In this document: positions 9,722-19,920 of the stretch, piece by piece | Position numbering within the stretch: position 1 is the stretch's first letter | How the letters are laid out: the number at the start of each line of letters is the position of its first letter | From: Hyaloscypha bicolor E | Lineage: Eukaryota; Ascomycota; Leotiomycetes; Helotiales; Hyaloscyphaceae | Assembly (NCBI RefSeq): GCF_002865645.1 | Contig: NW_020194512.1 | Span: 615,950-652,896, forward strand | Length of the DNA stretch: 36,947 bases | Direction of reading: 5' to 3' | Translations under genes and position numbers: made by a program | Notes under the pieces: model-generated | Told to the model about the DNA's origin: nothing | Database searches by the model: none | Seen by the model: only the letters and a program-made list of their open reading frames with translations

Positions 9722-9764
9722 TTATTCAAGTTATTTATGAATTATTTATAAATAACTTGAATAA
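9722..9764. repeat. Palindrome, 17-bp perfect arms
   Basis: TTATTCAAGTTATTTAT (9722-9738) and its exact reverse complement (9748-9764) flank nine bases. The word CGTTACTCTTATTTTATTCA before it resembles CGTTACTTTTATTTTATTCA near 9288, so this palindrome and the one at 9318 probably belong to related small elements. Confidence 0.75.
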
Positions 9765-9824
9765 CTTGAATAATTCTTTAATATACTAATTTTAGCTTAT
9801 TAGAAGCTCTATTTTATAGTCTCG

Positions 9825-9829
9825 AATTC
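9825..9829 (+). repeat. Target-site duplication AATTC (left)
   Basis: These five bases immediately before the left LTR of Element A are identical to 30890-30894 immediately after the right LTR. Confidence 0.85.
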
Positions 9830-10127
9830 TGTAATATATATAGGGTTCTATGTAATCTAAAGGCATATAACGAACCTCGAATATTGCGGGTATTAATTAG
9901 AGAGATTAATAGCCCTTTAATATTATAACTAACTACTATTTATATTATAAGTATTAGACTTATAAATTACTAATTATATATATATTATTAGAGCCTCCTA
10001 TTTAGAAAAGGCTTTCCTGAACTTTATAAAAGGAACTGAGATTAGTTTTATATTAAATTTAATATTATAGTTTTATAATTTACTAATTTATTCTATTATC
10101 TTATTACCTACTAACAAATACTTTATA
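9830..10127 (+). repeat. Element A 5' LTR
   Basis: 298 bp, starting TGTAATATATATAGGG and ending CTTTATA (CTTACA in the other copy, so originally ...CA). It aligns along its whole length with 30593-30889; most differences are C/T or G/A. TG...CA ends are standard for LTRs. Confidence 0.88.
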
Positions 10128-10249
10128 AACTAATCTCTTTACTCTTAAAGAAGATAGTTTAATAAGTAATTATATCTTAAAATCTATAAAATATATAATT
10201 TCTTACTAAAGCTATTTCTATAAAAGAAGTTAACCAAATTAACTCTAAT

Positions 10250-11750
10250 ATAGGTAATAGTAAAGACTTGTCTAATACTTTTAATAGGGCCCTTTAGAAG
10301 CCTCTATAAACGAGTAATAATAACGAAAACAATTCCGGTAATAATTAAAATACCGAGATTAATACCCAAATTACTATTACTTAAGCTATAGAATAGAACT
10401 TATATACTAAAATCAAAGTACTCTAATAAAAGTAAGAATTAGTAAATATAATTAATTAATATATCTTATAATTAGAATAATATAAGAATACCCTTAGGAA
10501 TATTTTATAGTTTACTATATCTTATAAAAACTCTATTTATAAATTTACTTTATTTTCCTTAGTAATTTCTATTAGAGAACTTCCTAAAATAGAATTAGAA
10601 TTTATTTCCTTTCCTAATATAATAAGCTTTAAAAGTAATCTTAATACTATTTATTAGGAACTATTATATAATATCTTGAAAATATATTTGAATCGAGAAA
10701 AGCTTTTTAAGGTCCGGATATCTGATTTATATTATAGAAAATCCCTTAAGAAATAAAAAATATTTATATTTTTCTGGAAAACAGTTTTTAGAACCTAACC
10801 TTAAACTTATAATAGATACTTTTCTAGAATTAACTTTATTATAAGTACTTTTAGAAACAAATCTTATAATATTGAAAAGGCTATAATAATATAAAGTCTA
10901 CTATTATATAAGGTCTATTAGAAGTAATTTAAGGCCTATTTAGCTAATATACTTCAAGTACCTTAAATTCATTAGTAAAACGCCTTTAAAAAACTTTGAG
11001 ATCTTTACTAGAAAAATAATAAGATAATTACTAAGTTATATATTCGAATAATTAGTCTCAAAATTAATTAAAACTCATACCCTAAAAGAAATCAGATCCG
11101 GATTCTTAATACTACTTTATTAAACTATAAGACTTATTAGATACTTATATCTATTTTCTCAGGAAATAAGGCAATATCTGTTTTTAAATAACTTAAAAAA
11201 GCTTAAAAAGCAGAATATATTACTTATTTTAAATTAAGGAAAATAAAAACAAAAAAATTTAATAAGAGTAACTCTATTTCTAAAAACTCTAATTTAGTAA
11301 ATTCTAATTTGCAAGGCTATTAAAAAAGGAAGAAGAAGTTCCGAAAATTATATAAGAAATCCTTAAATAGTATTTTAGTTTCTTCTGGGCCTTAATAAAG
11401 TACTAGTTCTACTTTAGGTATAATTTATTAGACTTATAAATAGAAAGAATACTTTTTAGGAAATATAAAGTATTTCAGGTATACTAAATAAGCTTAATAG
11501 AACTCTAATAAGGCTAAAACTATAGAAAAATCAAGATATTTATAGAAGCAGATTAATATTATTATTATAAAGAAATACTTCAGAAAAGATTCTTCTAAAA
11601 AACAGGAAAAAGAAAAAGCCAAAATCTTAAATATTAATAATTTTAATTATAATAAAAAGATATATTACTTTATATAACTATTTAAGCAAAATTAATATAG
11701 CTAGAAATAAGTATCTTAGAAATATATAATAATCTCAATAATACCGGATT
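10250..11750 (+). pseudogene. Element A gag remnant
   Basis: This follows the 5' LTR in the position of gag. No uninterrupted frame survives. Near 11426-11467 one frame has mutated codons spaced as Cys-X2-Cys-X4-His-X4-Cys, with TAT at three of the four positions (TGT to TAT or CAC to TAT by RIP). The last position does not fit a single transition. This is suggestive of a nucleocapsid zinc knuckle but not proof. The frame then continues towards pol. Gag boundaries are approximate. Confidence 0.5.
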
Positions 11751-12390
11751 AGATTACAACTTCCTTAATAATAATTAGACTCAAAGCCAGGGCTTTATTA
11801 CCTTAGCTAAATATAACTAAGAATTTATAACCTTTTATAGAAATAGATTTAAAGTCTATTAAGCCTATAATCTTAAAATAATTATAGTAAAATATATTCT
11901 TTTAAGTTCCGGTTTTATAAATATAAGAATATTAGCTCTTATAGCCTCGTTTTTAATATAGAATTTTATAAAGTAACTCTTATATAATATATAAACTATA
12001 TTAAGAAATAATAAATATATATATTTATATAACTTAATAATATTAAAATCCTAATATTAAAAGAATTTAGAAAAAAGCTTAACTGGTATTCTAAGCTAGT
12101 ACTTCGAGTTTTATTTTTAATTAAAGATAAATATAACTATTCTAGATAATGGGTTTTATATAATAATTACTAGATTTCTATTTTATTATATAGTTCTAGT
12201 AATACTAAATAAGAGTTTTTAATATAGTAAATTAATATCCTCTAGAAAGAGGCTTTAGAGATATCTATCTATTTCCGGAATAATAAATATAATTTTTTTT
12301 TAGAGGGTTTTAATTCTAATAAAGCTTTAGAACTTTCTAATCTTAGTAATATTAAATACTCTATTAATATAAATAGTATAATTCCGTATA
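11750..12390 (+). pseudogene. Element A linker / protease region remnant
   Basis: By position, between gag and RT, this should encode the aspartic protease. I could not recognise an intact D-S/T-G motif in any frame. It is called only from gene order in Ty3/gypsy elements. Confidence 0.35.
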
Positions 12391-13000
12391 AACCTTTATA
12401 TAATCTATTAGAGACCTAGCTAGAAGTATTATATCTGTATTTATAGAATATACTTTATAAATATTAGATAATATTTAGTAAAAGCTTAGTAAAAATACTT
12501 ATTCTTTTTATTTCCAAGAAAAATAAGGAGCTATATCTTTATATTAATTATTATAGACTTAATTAAGTTATAATTAAGAATTAGTATTCGCTTTCTCTTA
12601 TTAATAAGACCCTTAATTAACTCTAAAAAGCCAAGATTTTTATAAAATTAGATCTTAAGAATATATATTATTAGATAAGAATTCATAAAAAATACAAGTA
12701 AAAGACGGCTTTTAGAACCTGCTATAACTATTTTAAATATCTTATAATACCTTTTAAGCTAGCTAATATACTAGCTATATTTCAAATATATATTAATATT
12801 ATACTTATAGGACTCTTGAATTATTTTATAGTTATTTATTTAAATAATATTCTTATTTATTCCCGAAATAAAAATAAATACTATAATTATATTTACTAAA
12901 TACTTATTAGATTATATAAAAATAATCTGTTTTATAAACTTAATAAATACAAATTTAATATTAAAGAAATCGAATTCTTGGACTTTCTTATTAGAATAGA
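12390..13000 (+). pseudogene. Element A reverse transcriptase remnant
   Basis: Reading the frame beginning at base 12702, the translation runs K-T-A-F-R-T, then F-K-Y-L-I-I-P-F, then I-V-I-Y-L-N-N-I-L-I-Y-S. These are the RIP-altered versions of Ty3/gypsy RT blocks KTAFRT, FEYLVMPFGL and YLDDILIYS. The catalytic Y-L-D-D box lies at 12837-12848 and now reads Y-L-N-N, so both active-site aspartates are lost. Upstream, I-K-L-D-L-K keeps the first catalytic Asp of the palm. Stops are scattered (TAG/TAA at former Gln/Trp/Arg codons). This is the clearest evidence for the class of Element A. Confidence 0.9.
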
Positions 13001-13700
13001 AGGTATTTATATAGATTCTAAACGGGTCTATAATATTATTAAATAGCCAAAACCAGAATTATTCTATAATATTCAAATATTTCTTGGATTTACTAATTTT
13101 TACTATAGGTTTATCTACTATTATTCTCAGATAACTATAGGCTTAATAAATCTCTTAAAAGAAATAGAAAAGAACCAGAAATCCGGTCTCTTTATATAAA
13201 TAGATAAAGCGACTAAAAGCTTTAAGACTTTAAAAAAAGCTTTTACTATAATATCTATTCTAGTCTATTTTAATTCTTTTAAGAAAATTTGTATTAAAAC
13301 TAATATATTAAAATTTATAATTACTAGTACTATTTTATAATAAATTAATTCCAGTAATAGCCCGAAAAAATATTAATATCTGATAGTATTCTGGTTTCGA
13401 AAACTTTCCGGAGCCAAATATAACTATAATACCTATAATAGAGAATTATTTATAATTATTAAAGCCTTTAAGTATTAGTACTATTACTTTAAAAAGTTCA
13501 GATTTATAATTAAGGTTATTATAAACTATAATAATCTCTAATATTTTATAGAAATAAAGTATCTAAAAAGCTATTAAATATATTAGATAATATGTCTTAT
13601 AATATATAATTTTAATATTATTTATTATAAAAGTGCCTTAAATCTAGTAAATAGATTTAGTAAAAGGCCTAATTATAAAGAAAGTTCTATTAATATAACT
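13000..13700 (+). pseudogene. Element A RT connection and RNase H remnant
   Basis: After the RT palm the same frame gives I-Q-I-F-L-G-F-T-N-F-Y-Y-R-F-I (about 13068-13112), the conserved F-L-G-F-x-N-F-Y-R-R-F-I block of gypsy elements. Then comes a damaged RNase H domain ending N-L-V-N-R-F-S-K-R-P-N-Y near 13630-13680, the equivalent of N-x-A-D-A-L-S-R-R-P. Expected Asp and Glu codons are mostly Asn, Lys or stops. Confidence 0.82.
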
Positions 13701-14229
13701 TAGCTTCCGACCTTTTAAAAGAAGCTAAAAGAAGCTTTTATAATTATAATTTAGAGGTTTTTATAAATATCTAAAAAGTTCCTTCTTTAGAATAAATATT
13801 ATTTAATACTTGCTATATTTATAGTAGTTAGGAAGAAATATTTACTATAAAATAAATAAATAGATTATTTTATAGATTCCTTAATTATAGAATTAGTTAA
13901 AAAGCAAGATATAGAGAAATGCCTTAAAGGCTTTATTACTATAGCTAAGATAATAGAAATATTTATAACTATATTATTTAATAGAACTAAAAACTTTTTG
14001 ATTTCTCGAGTTTTTAAATTAGATAATTATAAATATCTAATTCCTTATATATAAATATATATAATTACTAAAAGAACTATAGTACTAGCTTTTTTATCTA
14101 AATCCCTTCTAAATATTATTCAGGTAATTTAAAGAAACGATTTTTAATATTAGAATATCTTAAAATAGAGGCTTAGTAAAAGAGATACTAAAAAAAAAAG
14201 AAATCTAGAAAAATAATTCAAGTTTATTT

Positions 14230-14513
14230 AAATATTATTTAAGAATTATTATATCTAAAAATTCCGCTCTATATTAAAAAATTATAAAGCTTTATTATAA
14301 TAATCTAATAGCCGGATATTATAAAATAAAAAAGACTTTTAAGCTTCTTAGAAGATCCTAATATTAGAAGAATATAAAAAGAAATATTTATAAATATTAT
14401 TAAGAATATAATATTTACTAGAAAATTAAGACTAAAAGGCATTTACTATATAATTTACTTAATAGTTTACTATAGCCTAAGAAACCCTAAAATAAGATTT
14501 TTATAAATTTTAT
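14230..14513 (+). pseudogene. Element A integrase, N-terminal part (left of the nested insertion)
   Basis: The frame gives G-Y-Y-K-I-K-K-T-F-K-L-L-R-R (about 14316-14357), matching the H-x-G-x-x-K-T-x-x-L-I-x-R region of the gypsy integrase zinc-binding domain. It then gives R-H-L-L-Y-N-L-L and I-F-I-N-F-I, the mutated S-M-D-F-I that holds the first catalytic Asp (now Asn). The frame is cut at 14513 by the LTR of Element B and resumes at 27834. Confidence 0.82.
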
Positions 14514-14816
14514 TATAGGAGGGAAACTATAATAAGATAAAAACCCATATAAAGTATACTAGAGTATAAAATGTAACTTAATAATAATATAATAAATTAA
14601 AAGTATAAATAGTAAAATATAAATAGTATATAGTATATAAAAGCTTAATGAATTAAATACTTATAAAAGATTATTCTTTGAGTCTATAGAGAAACTAACT
14701 CTCTTATATAATTTCCGCAAGTTATATATAAAAGGCTATAGCCTTTACTATATAACCTAAACTTCAAAACTACTAAAATAATATAATTTTTAATAAATAC
14801 AGTCTACTATACTATA
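14514..14816 (-). repeat. Element B LTR (3' LTR on the minus strand)
   Basis: 303 bp. On + it starts TATAGGAGGGAAACT (TGTGGGAGGGAAACT in the least mutated copy at 32659) and ends ACTATA. Read on minus it starts TATAGTATAG. It matches 27526-27833 and 32659-32962 over its full length, with mostly transition differences. Confidence 0.88.
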
Positions 14817-14828
14817 TCCGACCCCCTA
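14817..14828 (-). other. Element B polypurine tract and stop of the 3' ORF
   Basis: On the minus strand the bases just before the LTR read TAGGGGGTCGGA, and in copy B2 TAGGGAGACGGA. A purine-rich run directly upstream of the 3' LTR primes plus-strand DNA synthesis in LTR retrotransposons, which fixes the element's orientation. The TAG at 14826-14828 is in frame with the long 3' ORF, so that ORF ends inside the tract. Confidence 0.7.
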
Positions 14829-17733
14829 TTTATTTATACTTATCTCCTAAGTACTAAAAATAATAGAAAAATCCTATTTAGAGTCCGAAATAATAAAATA
14901 TTTAAAATCTTTCTCTATTAGTTAATCTAATTTCTTCTCTATATACCTAAAATAAGACTTATTACCCTTAAATAATCTTATTTTATACTCCCGAACTTAC
15001 TTAAAGGTAATCCGAACCCGTTTAGCTATATTCTTATACTAAATCCGTTATAGTTCTCTATATTAATTAGTATCTGCCTTTAACTATTACTTAATTTCCG
15101 CCTTTACCGCTAGGTATTAAAGAGGCTTATTATAGTAAATCATATTATAAATTATACTAATATACTCTAAACGGATAGCTTCTTTAAATTTCGTATTATC
15201 TATTATATTCTTAAATTAATCTTTAATAAGAGGAGAAAGCTCTAGGTAAAAGGCTTTAATAACCTTATAGGAGACTCTATTTTCGTATATTTTATTCTTA
15301 ATAGTAACTAGACCTATTAGAATTATAGTAAAAGGCCTATTAAGTAGTAAATTATTATTAAACTATTCTTTAACTTATATATTATCCGAGAATTAATATT
15401 TTCCTATAATTTCAGACTTATAGATTATCTAGTTAAAGGTATTTATTTATCTAGTTATATAGACTATACTCGGAGTCTTTCTTTCTATTACCTTTAGTAA
15501 ATACTTACTTAATTCCTTAACTACTTCTGGTTCAAATTTATTAGAAATAGAAAAGTAATTAATATTTTAAAGAACTTTTTACTAAAGGTAATAGCCTTCT
15601 TATAGTCTATAAGAAAAATATAGCCGATATTCCAATACTCTTTACTAAGATAGAATTCGCTATTTAAAGCTTTAGTAATAGCTAGATCTTTAGTATTACC
15701 TTTATATTAATTATAATTAATATTTCCAGAAATAAAATATCGGACTAGCTAAGGGTAAATAATTAGGTAAATAGGATACTTATTTAATATCTCGTAAAAT
15801 CCGAGCCATATTAATAGATCTACTATTAAGAGTTGAGAGACTAAGGTAAAGTAGCTATTACTAAGATCTCTATATATTAATATATTATCTTTTCGGAAAT
15901 AGAACTATAATATCTCTATTTCCTCTATTAAAAGTTCTTGAATACTAAGCTTCTTAATCTATTTCAGGTAATTCTTCTTATAAATATAGCTATTTATACC
16001 TAAATTAGTAATACTAGATTCAGGAATAGAGACTATAGTATTAAATTAGAACTATAGATTAGGGCGGAATTAATTAGAAATATAATACTTATATTTATAT
16101 TTCTTAATTTCTAGGCTCTTAAAGAAGAAATCCCGTATCTTCTTATTTACTCAAGTAATAGAAATATACTTCTTGCCTTTAGTAACTTTATAGATCTTAG
16201 TAACTACCTTTAGAGTATTCTTGATTTCTTATATATTAATAGAAAGAATATTAGTAAATTACTAAATATATACTATATAGAAAGCTTTAAGAAATCTATT
16301 ATTAATCCTATAGTATTCTCGCTTATAGATAGGTCTTATAATACTACTATATACCTCCTTAAAGGTATACTTATCTTACTAAGTAAGTATTAATTTCTAT
16401 TTAGCTAATATCTTATAGATATACTAAATACCTTTATTAAGTTCTTTAAATTTAATATTCCGAGTCTTCCGCTTCTTAGTTCTGGATATAGTTAAGGGAG
16501 TCTTTTTAGACGGTATCTTTCTCTTTAGTATAGAGGGGTCCCTCTTACTTTTCTCTATTTTACTAATCTTATATTTAGTCTAATACTCAGATCTTTATTA
16601 TTTATTAGAAGTCTTAGGTTTAGCTTACTTCCTATCCTTACTAGGTTCTTCTTATCTAGTTATACTAGTTCTACTAGTCTTACTAGTTCTATTAGCTTTA
16701 CTAGTAGCTTTCTTACTAGGTTTTATTAAATTAGCTTTATTTTTCTTAGCTAGATCCGATTAAATTAAAGCTAAAATTATAATAGGGGTCTATTCTTTAG
16801 GCTTATCTCGGAAAGTAGGAAAAGGCTTATTATTATAAGCTTCCTTAATTAGGATTTCGGAAGTATTAAAGGTATACTATTTAGCCTTAAGATTATTAGC
16901 TAATAGTAGCTTAAACTCTAATTCTCCAGGTTCCAAAATAGCTTTAGTATACTTAAATATTTTAGTAATATCTAATTTAGTAAATATACTAGTATTCTAA
17001 TACTTCTTATTCTTTATATATTCTAAAGTAGCTTTATTAATTAATAAAATAGCTTTATATACTAAAGCTTTTATCTTAAAAAGAAAATATAACTTCTTAT
17101 AAATATTTTTACTAAGGTTATTACAGATATTATTAATATATTAGCTAAAAGCTTTACTATATAGTATGATTCTATTCTAACTCTTAGTTTCCAGACTATT
17201 TACTATAGTCTTAATCTTATTAAGCTTCTCTTATTTGTTTTTGGAAATGCCTTTAATAATATTCTCGAATAAAGTAAAGATAATAATAACTATAATCTAC
17301 TAGATTAAAAGAAGAATAATATTACTAATTCTTGTATTCTTAATAAATAAATTATTATTTATTTCAAAAAAAGAATAAGTAGTTTATATAATATATTAAA
17401 ACTAGCCGAGATATAGGAATAAACGGATTCCCTATTATTGGCTTAGTAGTTCTTTAGTTCCTCCTTAGTTAATTCTAGTTTAGTTCCGTTTCTAATAAAG
17501 GTTTTCTATTTCAAGAGCTTATTATATATATTACTTAGGTTATCTAGAATATTCATATTAAATTCGGTAATTATAGCTATCTTTTCTAGTATTAGTAGGC
17601 CTTCTATAATTACCCAAGCTTCTTTAATATTCTGAACTTTAATACTATTAATCTATAGGCTTTTAATAATACTATAGCTTATAAGAACTAGCTACTATAT
17701 TTTACTAACTTAAGGAATCTATTCTTTGGCTAT
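14826..17733 (-). pseudogene. Element B extra 3' ORF, about 900 codons, unknown function
   Basis: One minus-strand frame stays coherent from 17733 to 14828 once RIP stops are read as former Gln/Trp/Arg. The start M-A-K-E is kept as ATG in copy B2 (35664) and is ATA here. The N-terminal 250 or so residues look helical and charged, and include L-V-L-I-S-Y-S-I-I-K-S-L and E-L-T-K-E-E-L-K-N-Y. A Lys/Ser/Thr-rich low-complexity segment follows (16500-16760 here), then a region with Y-W-N-I-G-Y-I-F-L-I-D-Y (about 15600), and the protein ends I-S-I-N-K before TAG. I recognise no domain. Position after integrase and directly before the polypurine tract recalls extra 3' ORFs of some retroelements (env-like or acquired genes), but no membrane or signal segment supports an envelope. 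A 158-bp insertion (17271-17428) interrupts it here but not in B2. Confidence 0.6.
17271..17428. repeat. 158-bp insertion in Element B absent from copy B2
   Basis: Aligning the two copies, 17229-17270 joins directly to 17429 onward in the second copy (about 35337-35365). The extra piece is flanked by CGAAT (17266-17270) and CGGAT (17424-17428), which differ by one G/A change, so a 5-bp target duplication is possible. The alternative is a deletion between short direct repeats in B2. It has no recognisable ends or coding content. Confidence 0.6.
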
Positions 17734-19920
17734 CTTATTATTCTTGAAAATATTATAAAGATATTATTAGTATAATAGTTATTAGTTATAGAATTAAAGG
17801 TTCTCGAGGTTATAAGGATTTCTTTTAAATATATTTTAAAATAAAGAATAAATTAGAATAGATTTGAATTATATAAAGATATTATATATATTTGAGTTTT
17901 TTCTTTCTTACTAGTAAGAAAATAAAGCTAAAATAATAATATATATAATAGGGAAAGTAAATATAATAATTAGATATATTTAAAGTAATATAGTTATAAA
18001 TTAGGAATAATTATAGAAGGTAAAATATAGAATTAGGCTTCTATTATAGAAAAGAATACGAATATATATATTTAAGGAAATATAATCTAGGAAATAATTA
18101 AAATAAATTAAACTAAATAATAATAATAGAAAAATAAGAATATAATATAATAGAAATAAAAATATAGTAATAGTGTCTAAAATATTAGAATATAGAAAGA
18201 AATAATAAAAATTTTATAATATAAATATATTCTAATTCTCTATTTATTTAGAGATATTTCTATTAATTCAAAAAATAATATAAAAGAAAGGAAATAATAT
18301 AGGAAATATATAAAAAATAAAATATATAAATATATTAAAGATATTAGGAAAATATAAAATAAGTATTAATAGAAAAGAAATTAGAATAATAAGATTAAGA
18401 AATAATTTAGAATAAAATATTACTTCTTCTAAAACTAATTTATATCTCTTCCAAAAGCTAATTATATTTATTTAATATTTATTAAGATTAACTTTATATA
18501 ATATAAAACTATTTAGTTAGTTAGAACTTTAAAATAATATTTATATCTATAAAAATAATATCAAATACTTCGGAGTTTATAGAAAAAAGAATTATAAGAT
18601 AATATAAATAGGATTTATAATACTATTATTGAGTTTGGAATAATTAATATTAAAGTTAATATAGAATATAGAAAGATTAAGTATTCTGAATTAGTATTAA
18701 GAATATAATATTAAAGGTATTTTCTTAATTATTTAGATAATATTTAATAGTAAGAAATAGATTAATAATAAGAATTATTAAATTATATTAGCTTTTTAAA
18801 AAAGTAATTAGTTCCTGGTAATAAAACGGTATTTTTATAGAAAATAAGTTCTATATAGGAGAAGTTCTCTTTATATAGAAATAGGAATATATAATATACT
18901 AATTAAGTCTTAATATATATTTTTAAAATAGCTATAAGTATATAAAAGGAAAGGTAAGTCCCTTAATTCGAGATAAGCTAGATATAAGATAGGCTTTAAA
19001 TAGACAGATCGAGTTTATCTAATATTTAAAAGACTTCCAGAATTATATATTATTAAATACTTTCGGGAATAACTATTAGGTTTAATAAGGTTTTCCTTTT
19101 CTCTTATAAGGCTTCTAGTTTAGCTATTTCATTTATATATAACTTCTAATTAGGAAGTTTATTTAAATATTATAAGGAAACTTATAATAGTAGTTCAAAT
19201 TAAAATCGAGATCTATAGATATTATAATCGAGCTTTAGACTAGTATAAACTATAAGAATAGTTTATTAAAAAGGTAAATAAAGCTTCTAAAAAGTTTCTA
19301 GCTTAGTAAGAAATATATAAAAAAACCTCTTTCTTTCTTTTCTTTTCTCTTTATCTCTAAATATAATTACTATTCGTATATTATAGCTCGGAATTAAGAG
19401 TTTATAAGATAATCTCTTAATTTCCTATTTATTTTTATACTAAAATAAATACTTTATATTTAATTCCTAAAATCTAGTAATAGAATTTCATATATTATAA
19501 ATACTATCTAATAGTAATAATTAAATAATAATAAGAAATAAGTAATAGTAAAGCTTATCTAATTTCCAGAATAGTAATTTAATAATAATATTCTCTAAAG
19601 ATTATAAATAATAGTTAGAAGGAAAAAATTAAAGAATATATAAAGAATTAAAGGTAATAAGCTTTATTTCAGGTTAAAAGAAGTTCCTATTATTAGATAT
19701 TTCTTTCTAGTTCTTTATAAAAAAGATATATTTTATTCTCTCTAATTCTAGTAATTCTAGAATATATATAATAATACTAGTAGCTTTCTTAATCTCCTAA
19801 GTATTATTTTACTTATAGTACTCTATAAATATTTCCTTTTCTAGTTCTATATTTATTATGAAATATTTATTTATAGATATATATTTATTATTAATTTTAT
19901 CTTTAGGAAAATACTAGAAT
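17734..19920. other. Element B spacer between pol and the 3' ORF
   Basis: AT-rich, RIP-mutated, about 2.2 kb. The + strand is purine-rich over 17880-18420. I could not follow a coherent frame on either strand. The left part (to about 18836) is shared with copy B2, so it belongs to the family. It may hold a further small ORF, a promoter for the 3' ORF, or non-coding sequence. Confidence 0.45.

Larger units (their letters stand above)
8411..9829. other. RIP-type AT-rich flank (old repeat remnant) left of Element A
   Basis: The sequence is almost entirely A/T, with CA and TG nearly absent and no ATG-led frame of note. It was contiguous with the sequence from 30895 onward before Element A inserted, because the AATTC target duplication joins the two. 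It therefore belongs to an older mutated repeat that I cannot identify. An island of about 120 bases (roughly 9352-9471) keeps GC-rich sequence, including GCACGTGAT twice and CGGGGGGCCCGC. Confidence 0.6.
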
